Source: Candidatus Aramenus sp. CH1 (GTDB lineage Archaea > Thermoproteota > Thermoprotei_A > Sulfolobales > Sulfolobaceae). Taken from it: DNA of 41,885 bases. The position numbers and the translations under genes were made by a program. Below the pieces are notes generated by a model that worked only from the letters and a program-made list of their open reading frames with translations, ran no database searches and was not told the DNA's origin. Positions 35,600 through 41,885 of this stretch are shown in pieces. The DNA lies in assembly GCA_022678445.1 (NCBI GenBank), contig JALBWU010000011.1, forward strand, positions 1 to 41,885, in the 5' to 3' direction. Each line of letters begins with the position of its first letter. Position 1 is the first letter of the stretch.

Positions 35600-36696
35600 A
35601 CCCCCTTGACCTAGCTATAGGCATAGAACGACTTTATCACGATTGGGAAAAGATAGACGTGGAAATCCCAAGGCCTGAGGGCTTTAAGGTCGTAGAGAAG
35701 ATAGGGGAAATACCAGCCACCGAGTGGAGGGGTAGAGAACAGGGAAGGTACGCCTTCTTCCTCCTTGAAAAGGTAAATAGAGACCACTTTTCCGTTTTGA
35801 ACGAGCTGGAGAGAGTTCTCGGTAGCAAGGTAAGGTACCTGGGAATAAAGGACGCCAACGCTATAACTTACCAATTGGTCTACGTAAAGGCGCCATCAAA
35901 GGTCACGGAATATGTAGGTGAGGGGTTCAAGATAACGCTCAGGGGGTACTACGACGGTAAGGTGTCCCACGGAGGCAACGAGTTTACCATAAGGCTAGTT
36001 AGTGATAAGCTGGCTGAAATAGAGGAAAGGGTCAAGGAAATTACGAAGGATCCCTACGTGCCGAACTTTATAGGCTACCAGAGGTTCGGCACCAGAAGGC
36101 CAATAACCCACGTTGTGGGGTACTACCTCCTAAGGAGGGACTGGTGTAACGCTCTCTTCCACATCCTGGGCAGGCCCTTTTACTCAGAGTCCGAGACAAT
36201 GAGAAAAGCCAGGAAATTGGTGGACGAGGGGCGCCTAGAAGAGGCCTTAAAGGAACTCCCAGGGAAGTTTAAGCAGGAGAGGGTTCTCCTTAAGAATTAC
36301 TTGAGGAAAGTGGACTGCTATTCTGCCCTCAAAAGCTCCCTAATTCCCTTGTCCTTTTACGTCGAGGCATTCCAGTCATACCTCTTCAATAAATACCTTT
36401 CGAGGAAAATGGACGAGGTAAAACGAGATAAGGAAACCTACTTGACCCTCCCGGTTGAACCAAGTAAGTGCGACGACGTATGTAGGGAAGTATTACAGGA
36501 AGAAGGAATATGCCTTGCTGAGTTTAAAGTCCCGGAACTTAAGGTAAATCTGAGGGAACTAACGAGAAAAGCCTTTGTTAAGGTAAGGAATATTAGGTTT
36601 CAGGATGGGACACTTACCTTTGAGATAGAGAGGGGTGCATATGCTACAATAGTTTTAAAGGAGTTACTTAACGCAGATCCTCTAAAAATAACTTGA
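35590..36696 (+). CDS. truD: tRNA pseudouridine-13 synthase TruD, probably starting at AUU
   Basis: TruD family with NRDHFSVLNELERVLG, YLGIKDANAITYQLVYVK (catalytic Asp in the GxKDA motif), FIGYQRFGTRRPITHVVG and EAFQSYLFNKYLS. It makes pseudouridine 13 in tRNA. The first canonical start is GTG at 35659, but the frame upstream encodes PLDLAIGIERLYHDWEKIDVE, the normal archaeal TruD beginning (an LGI..Y element). No ATG, GTG or TTG exists there before the TGA at 35581. ATT at 35590 is in frame, and GGTGA (35579-35583) ends six bases before it, so AUU initiation giving about 368 residues is likely. It overlaps pth2 by ten bases. Confidence 0.88.
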   Translation: MTLDPLDLAIGIERLYHDWEKIDVEIPRPEGFKVVEKIGEIPATEWRGREQGRYAFFLLEKVNRDHFSVLNELERVLGSKVRYLGIKDANAITYQLVYVKAPSKVTEYVGEGFKITLRGYYDGKVSHGGNEFTIRLVSDKLAEIEERVKEITKDPYVPNFIGYQRFGTRRPITHVVGYYLLRRDWCNALFHILGRPFYSESETMRKARKLVDEGRLEEALKELPGKFKQERVLLKNYLRKVDCYSALKSSLIPLSFYVEAFQSYLFNKYLSRKMDEVKRDKETYLTLPVEPSKCDDVCREVLQEEGICLAEFKVPELKVNLRELTRKAFVKVRNIRFQDGTLTFEIERGAYATIVLKELLNADPLKIT

Positions 36697-36728
36697 GGAA
36701 AAAGAACAGATCGCCTTTATTTAGAAGT

Positions 36729-38018
36729 TTATGGAACTAGCCTCTTCTTGTCCCTGGGGAACAGCGATATTTCCTTTACGCTCTGTAGCCCGGTGAACAT
36801 CAGCATAAGCCTCTGTAGGCCCATCCCAAAACCCGCGTGCGGGGGCATCCCGTAGTCGAACCACTTTAGGAAGTACTCGAAGTTAACAGGGTTCAACCCC
36901 CTGGCCTTCAGCTCCTCCTCTAGAACTTCCCTCCTGTAGTTCCTAGTGCTCCCAGAAACTAGTTCTAGCCACCTGAAGATTAGGTCAAAGCTTTCGCTCA
37001 AGTTAGGGTCCGAGTCCTTCCTCTTAGTGTAGAAGGGTCTAGCACTGGCTGGCCACTCTATAATGAAGTATAGGTCTTCCCCGAGTTCTTTGTTCAGCGT
37101 CCTCAGCTCTGGGGTGCTAATGTCATCCCCAAACTTTACGTTAACTCCCTTACTCTGTAGTAACTCTATTGCGTCCTTATAAGTGATCTTCTTGATGGGA
37201 TTTGAAACCTTGGGTAGCTCGTGGTTAAGGAGCTTTAGGTCTTCCTCGTTGTTCTTCTTAACGTACTCTACCATATTGACGAATATGTCCTCTATTAAGT
37301 CCATTACGTCCATGTAGTCGGCAAAGGCCATTTCCACGTCCATGCTGACGAACTCGGCAAGATGGTAAGGAGTGTCCGATTCTTCTGCCCTCCAAGCTGG
37401 GGCTATCTCAAAGACCCTCTCTACAGCCCCAGCTAGCAGTTCCTTGTAGAGCTGTGGGCTTTGGGCCAAGAAGGCCTCTTTGCCAAAGTAAATTACAGGG
37501 AACAGCTGTGCACCTCCCTCTGTGGCAGTCGCTATAATCTTGGGAGTAAAGATCTCGATAAAGCCCTTGCTGTACAGCGCCTCCCTGAACGCCTTAACCA
37601 CAGAGTTTTGAATTCTGAGCACGGCTTGCATTTCTGGCCTCCTGAGGTCCAGGAGTCTTTCCTTCAGCCTCGTCTCTATGTCCGCCTTTACCTTTCCCGA
37701 GACGTCTAGGGGAAGAGGCGTCTTAGCGACGCTCAAGGGCCTTATCTCTAGGGCGTGTATCTCAACTCCGTTGGGAGCCCTCTTGTCCGCCTTAACTACT
37801 CCCTTTACGGAGATTGTTGACTCTTGGGTTAAGTCCTTGGCTACTTGGAAAGCTTGTGAGTTCCTGTCTACTACCACTTGGCCTATGCCGGACTTGTCCC
37901 TCAAAAGTATGAACTTCTTACCTCCTAGATCCCTTATTAGGTGTACCCATCCAGCTACGACGACTTCCTTTTCGTTGAGGGTTGGGGTCAAGTCGGAAAT
38001 AAAGTGGGTCTTTAGCAT
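36729..38018 (-). CDS. aspS: Aspartyl-tRNA synthetase, archaeal type
   Basis: A 429-residue class IIb synthetase. The N-terminal OB-fold anticodon domain has [21 protein letters not shown]. Motif 2 is in [21 protein letters not shown], with motif 3 at [13 protein letters not shown]. The short archaeal form lacks the bacterial insertion. Many Sulfolobales enzymes of this kind are non-discriminating and also charge tRNA-Asn; this cannot be decided from sequence alone. The ATG follows directly after the stop of the NusA-like gene (TAA-ATG), so the pair is an operon. Confidence 0.96.
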   Translation of the reverse strand: MLKTHFISDLTPTLNEKEVVVAGWVHLIRDLGGKKFILLRDKSGIGQVVVDRNSQAFQVAKDLTQESTISVKGVVKADKRAPNGVEIHALEIRPLSVAKTPLPLDVSGKVKADIETRLKERLLDLRRPEMQAVLRIQNSVVKAFREALYSKGFIEIFTPKIIATATEGGAQLFPVIYFGKEAFLAQSPQLYKELLAGAVERVFEIAPAWRAEESDTPYHLAEFVSMDVEMAFADYMDVMDLIEDIFVNMVEYVKKNNEEDLKLLNHELPKVSNPIKKITYKDAIELLQSKGVNVKFGDDISTPELRTLNKELGEDLYFIIEWPASARPFYTKRKDSDPNLSESFDLIFRWLELVSGSTRNYRREVLEEELKARGLNPVNFEYFLKWFDYGMPPHAGFGMGLQRLMLMFTGLQSVKEISLFPRDKKRLVP

Positions 38019-38525
38019 TTACTCAACCCTTATCTTCACTCTTGTGTCGTGGATCTTTGATAAAGCTGTCTCTAGATCTGGAGCGTCAGCTGGGAGGAGC
38101 CTCTTCTCCGCCTTCGATATCCTAATTACATACTGCATAGAACCGTCAGGCAACCAAACCGTGTTGACGCCCAAGACCCTCGCTGGGGACAGGAGCTGAA
38201 TGGCGCTGTTTTTTATGTTGCTAGTCTTCTCGATTATCCTCACTTTCATTTCTAGCTTCTCCTGAAGGGCCTTAGCTACCTTAATCCACTTCTGGATTGT
38301 CATTGAGGGGCCTCCGCTGACCAGCAAAATCAAAAGGTTGTCTACCTTTATTGCCTTATAGTAGGTAGCGTCCTTTAGCTCCTTAAACTGGGTCTCCTCC
38401 AGCTCCAACAGAGTCCTCATGATGTCTATCTCAGAGGGATCCACTTGCCCGCTGTCAACTAAGCTCTGGCACCTGTTACAAAGAAGACCGCTTTTTACAC
38501 ACAAATAATCCAAAGGAATTTTCAT
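38019..38525 (-). CDS. NusA-like KH-domain protein
   Basis: A 168-residue protein. The N-terminus has a cysteine group ([12 protein letters not shown]) typical of a small zinc-binding start. The rest has KH-type features, with [26 protein letters not shown] and a final [22 protein letters not shown] strand pair. It resembles proteins annotated as archaeal NusA-like transcription factors, which bind RNA; the role in archaea is not well known. It heads the operon with aspS. The divergent L40e gene starts 70 bases away. Confidence 0.75.
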   Translation of the reverse strand: MKIPLDYLCVKSGLLCNRCQSLVDSGQVDPSEIDIMRTLLELEETQFKELKDATYYKAIKVDNLLILLVSGGPSMTIQKWIKVAKALQEKLEMKVRIIEKTSNIKNSAIQLLSPARVLGVNTVWLPDGSMQYVIRISKAEKRLLPADAPDLETALSKIHDTRVKIRVE

Positions 38526-38594
38526 TCTGGTTCCACCACTCCCTCTTACCGCAATATTTATGAACTAGTCAGATATATAAGTAGTGGGTTAAAA

Positions 38595-38765
38595 ATGCCT
38601 CTTACTGATCCCGTTAAGTTGCAGATAGTACAACAACGCGTGTTCATAAAGAAGGTGTGCAGGAACTGCGGTGCCTTAAATTCAATTAGGGCCACCAAGT
38701 GTAGGAGATGTCACAGCACAAATCTGAGGCCTAAGAAGAAGGAGTTACCAACAAAGAAGGCCTGA
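38595..38765 (+). CDS. rpl40e: Large ribosomal subunit protein eL40 (L40e)
   Basis: A 56-residue protein, short but unmistakable. [17 protein letters not shown] is followed by the zinc-finger cysteines VCRNCG and KCRRCHS and a basic tail [10 protein letters not shown]. It sits on the 50S subunit near the factor-binding region. In eukaryotes it is fused to ubiquitin; in archaea it is free. A TATA-like TATATAAG precedes the ATG by about 20 bases, and a second A/T box lies further upstream. It converges with the nucleotidyltransferase-like gene across eight bases. Confidence 0.95.
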   Translation: MPLTDPVKLQIVQQRVFIKKVCRNCGALNSIRATKCRRCHSTNLRPKKKELPTKKA

Positions 38766-38773
38766 AGACTTTT

Positions 38774-39334
38774 TTAGACCTTTATTCCAACTGAAGACAG
38801 CCTATCTCTTATGCTCTTTGAGTTTTCCTCGAAAAGGTCTATGTGGGACTTTAAGTACTCTTTATCGATGCTTAGCTTTCCCTCGCCTATTAGGTAAACT
38901 ACGGTTTTTAATTCGTCCTCGTCCTCCTCCCTAAATGCGTTAGCCTTCAAGAGCAAATAGTCCTCTAGCCTTATTACCTTAAAGTAGTCCTTTCCGATTT
39001 TCATCTCCTCGCTACTGTCTAGGATCTCCTTGGGTACGTAAAAGTCATGTAAGTTCTCGTAAAAGTCGATTTGGAGCTGTTGATCGTCAACGGGAGCAAT
39101 TATTCTAGGGGTGTCTAAGGGCGTTGTCCCGTAGTTCCATCCCCGTTCCAATGCGAATTCCCTTATCTTGTCTTCCTCTGCAAGAACGCTGATTTCCAAG
39201 GGGAAGAGGTCAACGTCGCTCTCCGTTCCTTTCCTCTTTAGCAGGAGGTCGACAACTGTATCCCCGATTATAACGAAATCGGTCAACTGCTTTACCTCAG
39301 AAAGTACCTTGTCCACATCGTTGAAGCTTATCAA
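38774..39334 (-). CDS. Nucleotidyltransferase-fold protein, degenerate active site
   Basis: A 186-residue protein. The pattern [28 protein letters not shown] resembles the nucleotidyltransferase core where GG/GS precedes a helix and DxD binds metal; here SDVDLF is present but the GS is reduced to [12 protein letters not shown] gives the third acidic strand, and [12 protein letters not shown] matches the conserved helix of the MNT-like group. It could add nucleotides to a protein or tRNA, or be an antitoxin-like relative without activity. No toxin partner is next to it. The start is ATG, divergent from the tRNA gene. Confidence 0.7.
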   Translation of the reverse strand: MISFNDVDKVLSEVKQLTDFVIIGDTVVDLLLKRKGTESDVDLFPLEISVLAEEDKIREFALERGWNYGTTPLDTPRIIAPVDDQQLQIDFYENLHDFYVPKEILDSSEEMKIGKDYFKVIRLEDYLLLKANAFREEDEDELKTVVYLIGEGKLSIDKEYLKSHIDLFEENSKSIRDRLSSVGIKV

Positions 39335-39363
39335 CTAGCTCACATGCATCATGCGTGCAAATA

Positions 39364-39375
39364 CTTTATATTTTT
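39364..39375 (+). promoter_or_regulatory. TATA box of the tRNA gene
   Basis: CTTTATATTTTT is centred 25-26 bases before the first tRNA base, indicating that the unusual tRNA gene is transcribed. Confidence 0.55.
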
Positions 39376-39394
39376 TAGCTGACAATAATCTCTT

Positions 39395-39502
39395 GCTGGG
39401 GTGGCCGAGCGGTCTAAGGCGGCACTGCCCATCGGTAGCGCTAAGGGCCGCAGTGGGTTTGCAGAAACCCGTTATCTCGCGGGTTCGAATCCCGCCCCCA
39501 GC
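39395..39502 (+). tRNA. tRNA gene of unresolved isotype, 108 nt, probably intron-containing
   Basis: The acceptor GCTGGGG pairs perfectly with CCCCAGC, and the T arm GCGGG-TTCGAAT-CCCGC is perfect. The D arm (GCC/GGC with GAGCGGTCTAA) is of the Leu/Ser-like type. The 58 bases between D and T arms are too long for a normal tRNA. A bulge-helix-bulge can be drawn (CACT:AGTG, then GCCC:GGGC with bulges ATC and CGC), which would excise 39433-39450. That leaves loop GCCCATC, which lacks U33, so the isotype is not convincing. Other readings are Ser(GCT) from GCTAA at 39440-39444, or Cys(GCA) from TGCAGA with U73. A hairpin GGGTTT-GCAG-AAACCC follows. No CCA is encoded. Confidence 0.75.
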
Positions 39503-39504
39503 TC

Positions 39505-39520
39505 CTTTTAAGTTTAAAAG
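39505..39520 (+). promoter_or_regulatory. A/T palindrome CTTTTAA-gt-TTAAAAG, likely promoter of the TPP-enzyme gene
   Basis: Seven-base arms around a two-base centre stand directly after the tRNA and about 30 bases before the next start codon. TTTAAAAG can serve as the TATA element of that gene. The palindrome may also help end the tRNA transcript. Confidence 0.4.
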
Positions 39521-39548
39521 ACCTTCTCTTAATATATCTTGAGGAGAT

Positions 39549-41171
39549 TTGAGTCAGCCCAAGAGGAAGGAGGAAACAGTTGGCAGAGAGATGACAGGAG
39601 ACGAGGCCCTAGCCTACGTTATTAAGGAGATAGGAGTAACGAAGGTGTTCACAACTACTTCTCTTCCCGAGTTCTTGGCAGAGAGGTTCAAGCAGTACGG
39701 TATCTCCCTAGACGTTAGCTTGTCCCCGAGGGAGGCCCTCCTTGGCGCTTACACTTACGCCATGGAGAACAACACCATAGGCACAGTCGTCCAAATCCCT
39801 GGAACTCCCTTACTTGAGGGAACCAGCGTTATAGCTCAAGCGTTCAGCGACTCCGTCCCTCTCCTCATAGTATCCTCAATTAGGTCGTACAGGGACGTTG
39901 GGAAGTCGAGGATAGGGGAGCTTAGGACAAACGACGACATGTCGTCAATGCTAGCGCCAATAACCAAGATTAGGGAAAGGGCAGTTAGCATTGAGGAGGT
40001 CACAGTTAACGTGGAGAAGTGCTATAAGGAAGCCTTAAGCAACAGACCAAGGCCTGCGTACGTGGAAATAGCGGAGGATCTGTTTAAGCTGAAGGCCTAT
40101 CCCTTGTCGCCAGCTGAGCAGAAGCCCGAGAAGAAGACGCCGGACAAGACTACGGTTGCTAAGGTAGCGGAGGTCCTAGCTAACTCCAAGTCACCGGTAA
40201 TTATAGCGGGTTACGGAGTCATATCAGGCTGGGCCACTAGGGAGCTAGTGGAACTGGCAGAGCTCCTGAAGGCGCCTGTTATTACAACAATTAGGGCAAA
40301 GGGTGCCATACCAGCCTCTAACCCCCTCTTTGCGGGAGAGGGCCTAGGGGTTTTCGGCACGGACGTAGCCAATAAGCTGTTGAGTGAAGCCGACGCCATT
40401 CTCATAGTAGGTTCTAGGCTGACCCAGTTATCCACAGGAGGTTGGTCGATGAAATTCAAGGGGTTTATAATGCACAACAACATAGACGGGGAGGACATAG
40501 GAAAGGTCGTAATGCCCCAACAACCGATAGTGGCTGACGCCGGACTATTCCTGAAAGAGCTTCTTACGTTGCTTAAGCAGAAAAACCTCCAGCGTAGCGA
40601 CGAGGCAATTAAGACCATAATGGTTAACAAGAAGACTCCCACGTTGAGGGGCCACGGAGGTATATGGCCCTACGACGTAGTAAGGCTATTACAGCAGTTC
40701 GAGTTCGACAAGGTGTTCGTAGACCTCTCGGCGGTTACCTTAGATTCCATAAGGCTACCAGTCAACGGCCCGATATGGTTCACCAGCGAGTCGATCATAG
40801 AGAAAGGCATAGGAGTTATGGGGGTACTTCAGTCCAGCTCCAACTCCCTGGGGATGGTTGACATAGAGACCGTGTACAGGAATTTGGGTGCTATAATGAG
40901 CAGGAGAAAAAGCGCCAAGGGAACCATAGTAATATTCAATGACGAGGGGGCCACGTATCTGGACTCCTCTAAGTCTGACATGCCAACAATAGGAAAGAGT
41001 AGCCGTAGGTTTGACATTGACAAAGAGCTAGAGTCGCTGGGAGCAGTAACGGTTGAGACGTACTCCCAGTTGAAGGACGCTCTAAAGAACAGAGACGTAA
41101 ATAGGCTAAACGTAATAAACGTCAAAATAGACCCTGAGTACGAGTCAGTGGTGCTTTTTAGGTCTTCTTAA
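39549..41171 (+). CDS. Thiamine-diphosphate-enzyme-like protein (acetolactate-synthase family), probably cofactor-less
   Basis: A 540-residue protein with the three-domain order of acetolactate synthase relatives. The Pyr-type N-domain has [19 protein letters not shown] and [14 protein letters not shown]62 is at the place of the cofactor-activating Glu. The middle domain has [44 protein letters not shown] and [11 protein letters not shown]. In the C-terminal PP domain the GDG...N diphosphate/Mg motif is absent: the matching region reads [15 protein letters not shown] and then [10 protein letters not shown]. It probably cannot bind thiamine diphosphate in the normal way, so it may be a regulatory or repurposed paralogue. 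Start TTG behind GAGGAGA; ATG at residue 15 is possible. Confidence 0.8.
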   Translation: MSQPKRKEETVGREMTGDEALAYVIKEIGVTKVFTTTSLPEFLAERFKQYGISLDVSLSPREALLGAYTYAMENNTIGTVVQIPGTPLLEGTSVIAQAFSDSVPLLIVSSIRSYRDVGKSRIGELRTNDDMSSMLAPITKIRERAVSIEEVTVNVEKCYKEALSNRPRPAYVEIAEDLFKLKAYPLSPAEQKPEKKTPDKTTVAKVAEVLANSKSPVIIAGYGVISGWATRELVELAELLKAPVITTIRAKGAIPASNPLFAGEGLGVFGTDVANKLLSEADAILIVGSRLTQLSTGGWSMKFKGFIMHNNIDGEDIGKVVMPQQPIVADAGLFLKELLTLLKQKNLQRSDEAIKTIMVNKKTPTLRGHGGIWPYDVVRLLQQFEFDKVFVDLSAVTLDSIRLPVNGPIWFTSESIIEKGIGVMGVLQSSSNSLGMVDIETVYRNLGAIMSRRKSAKGTIVIFNDEGATYLDSSKSDMPTIGKSSRRFDIDKELESLGAVTVETYSQLKDALKNRDVNRLNVINVKIDPEYESVVLFRSS

Positions 41172-41573
41172 CCTTTTTCTGTTCAACATAAACCTGCTAG
41201 TCGCTATAACCCCCACGGCCCCAGAGAGCTCCAGTATGTCAAGGAAACTGCTTGGTCCAGTAAGGACGTCTATTATTATTTCCCTTGCCAAGAAGGAGAC
41301 AGTTGCGTCAAGGACGTAAATTAAGCTCCTCCCCCTTCCCTCAAAAAAGTCGACAACACTTAGGTACACCTCAATGAATACTACCACTAGGAGAGAGTTC
41401 TCGAGGATGGCGAAGGCCAACGCCAATGGCCCCTGAGAGAACGACAATACCGAGGACGCTATTGTGTACCCAATGACCGCAACTAAACCTACCAATAGTA
41501 GTACTTGAAGTACAACAGACGTTACTTTTAGGACAAGCTTGTTTGGGGGAAACCTCCTAAAATTAAACTTCAT
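41145..41573 (-). CDS. PsiE-like four-helix membrane protein
   Basis: About 142 residues with four hydrophobic segments: [22 protein letters not shown]-like, [22 protein letters not shown], a central [22 protein letters not shown] and [14 protein letters not shown]. The E-Y-L then F-F-E-G order and AREII helix are like the phosphate-starvation-inducible PsiE family, whose function is unknown. The C-terminus is very basic ([12 protein letters not shown]), suggesting it lies in the cytoplasm. ATG at MKFNFRRFP is preferred to one 26 codons upstream, since those codons add a polar segment without family look. Its end overlaps the preceding convergent gene by 27 bases. Confidence 0.7.
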   Translation of the reverse strand: MKFNFRRFPPNKLVLKVTSVVLQVLLLVGLVAVIGYTIASSVLSFSQGPLALAFAILENSLLVVVFIEVYLSVVDFFEGRGRSLIYVLDATVSFLAREIIIDVLTGPSSFLDILELSGAVGVIATSRFMLNRKRLRRPKKHH

Positions 41574-41663
41574 CACTAGCTTAAGGAACTTGAAATAGTT
41601 AACTTCTTCGTTAGCTTGAACGCAATGGACTTTACTAGGGAAGCAGATCATCGAAGACTAACG

Positions 41664-41762
41664 ACATAGCGATAAATAAGAAGACAAACCTCCCTTGGCG
41701 GGGTTTAAGGTTTTAACATGAAAACGATTTCCTTTTATGGCGCTTCCTTTGGTGAACTAAAG
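41664..41762 (+). mobile_element. Probable left end of the right-hand tnpB element
   Basis: About 100 non-coding bases before tnpB include a G/C-rich CCTCCCTTGGCGGGG stretch (able to form a short CCC-GGG hairpin) and A/T-rich DNA. IS200/IS605 left ends carry a subterminal hairpin in this position. Exact termini cannot be set from one copy. Confidence 0.3.
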
Positions 41763-41885
41763 ATGAGGAGCCCCGATTACTCCCGCAATTCCGGAAGCGT
41801 CAAAACCGCAGTTGTGAGGCTCTTCCCTAGTGGTCATCAAAAGAGGAAATTGAGGAAGTTGGCGGACGTGACTGAAAAGCTGTGG
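41763..41885 (+). CDS. tnpB: TnpB (IS200/IS605 OrfB), N-terminal start, runs off the window
   Basis: From ATG 41763 the frame stays open to the edge. SVKTAVVRLFPSGHQKRKL followed by LRKLADVTEKLW matches the beginning of TnpB proteins (a K-x-V-V-R-L strand and a helix of the L-x-x-x-x-x-x-x-x-LW type). It is the same orientation as the fragment at the left edge. Whether it is the same element type cannot be judged since the two pieces do not overlap. Confidence 0.8.
   Translation, partial: MRSPDYSRNSGSVKTAVVRLFPSGHQKRKLRKLADVTEKLW

Noticed and set aside
39335-39394. GCAT-c-ATGC repeat as an operator upstream of the tRNA gene
   Set aside because: The arms are only four bases and no partner site was found, so chance is likely.

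Overview
The window reads as a chromosome segment of a thermoacidophilic crenarchaeon of the order Sulfolobales. The gene set is typical of that group: archaeal S-adenosylmethionine synthetase, a Cdc48/VAT ATPase, FEN-1, an ATP-dependent DNA ligase, L40e, aEF-1beta, RIO2, Pth2, TruD, archaeal AspRS and a 3-hexulose-6-phosphate synthase. Many promoters look leaderless with a TATA box about 26 nt before the start, start codons include many TTG, and GGTGA-type ribosome binding sites appear inside operons. The remains of an SSV-type viral integrase at a tRNA gene point the same way. I cannot fix the genus from sequence alone.

Layout. Both edges cut through IS200/IS605-type tnpB genes (C-terminus at the left edge, N-terminus at the right edge). 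Positions 456-2621 hold two FAD oxidoreductases, a sulfide:quinone-reductase-like protein and a thioredoxin-reductase-like protein. Around 2840-3184 a fossil integrase N-terminus runs into tRNA-Gly(CCC), followed by a well-formed C/D box guide RNA that has no ORF. From 3227 to 10218 lie a sugar-phosphate mutase, a Trm112-like protein, hexulose-phosphate synthase, CTP synthase, an ArsR-type regulator, an LSm protein and methionine adenosyltransferase. A minus-strand block (14718 to 10192) joins an RqcH/NEMF homologue, RIO2 kinase and a DUF460 protein, a translation and ribosome-quality group. A plus-strand block (14738-17580) holds a small EMC6-like membrane protein, a Mut7-C nuclease, AMMECR1, a protein disulfide oxidoreductase and a ribbon-helix-helix coiled-coil protein. 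Then come dCTP deaminase, DNA ligase and a metallo-beta-lactamase nuclease.

From 30983 down to 21051 on the minus strand ten genes lie head to tail with overlaps or tiny gaps. They are precorrin-2 dehydrogenase, hemA, hemB, hemL, hemC, hemD, an unknown 85-residue protein, an alkaline-phosphatase-superfamily enzyme and a two-gene FAD/[2Fe-2S] oxidoreductase resembling HcnBC or sarcosine oxidase. The first six make uroporphyrinogen III and the siroheme precursor from glutamyl-tRNA. Upstream, also on the minus strand, are FEN-1, a small winged-helix-like protein and Cdc48, then aEF-1beta with a zinc-ribbon protein. The last part carries pth2-truD, nusA-like-aspS, L40e, a nucleotidyltransferase-like protein, an odd long tRNA gene, a degenerate thiamine-diphosphate enzyme and a PsiE-like membrane protein.

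The most unusual signals are two conserved genes whose family N-termini can only be translated from non-canonical start codons. FEN-1 would start at AUA and TruD at AUU, each with GGTGA placed exactly six bases upstream. Others are the C/D box RNA, the integrase fossil, the unresolved 108-nt tRNA gene, a HemB with a C-x-D-x7-C metal site, and several cofactor enzymes that have lost expected motifs. No rRNA genes or CRISPR arrays were seen.
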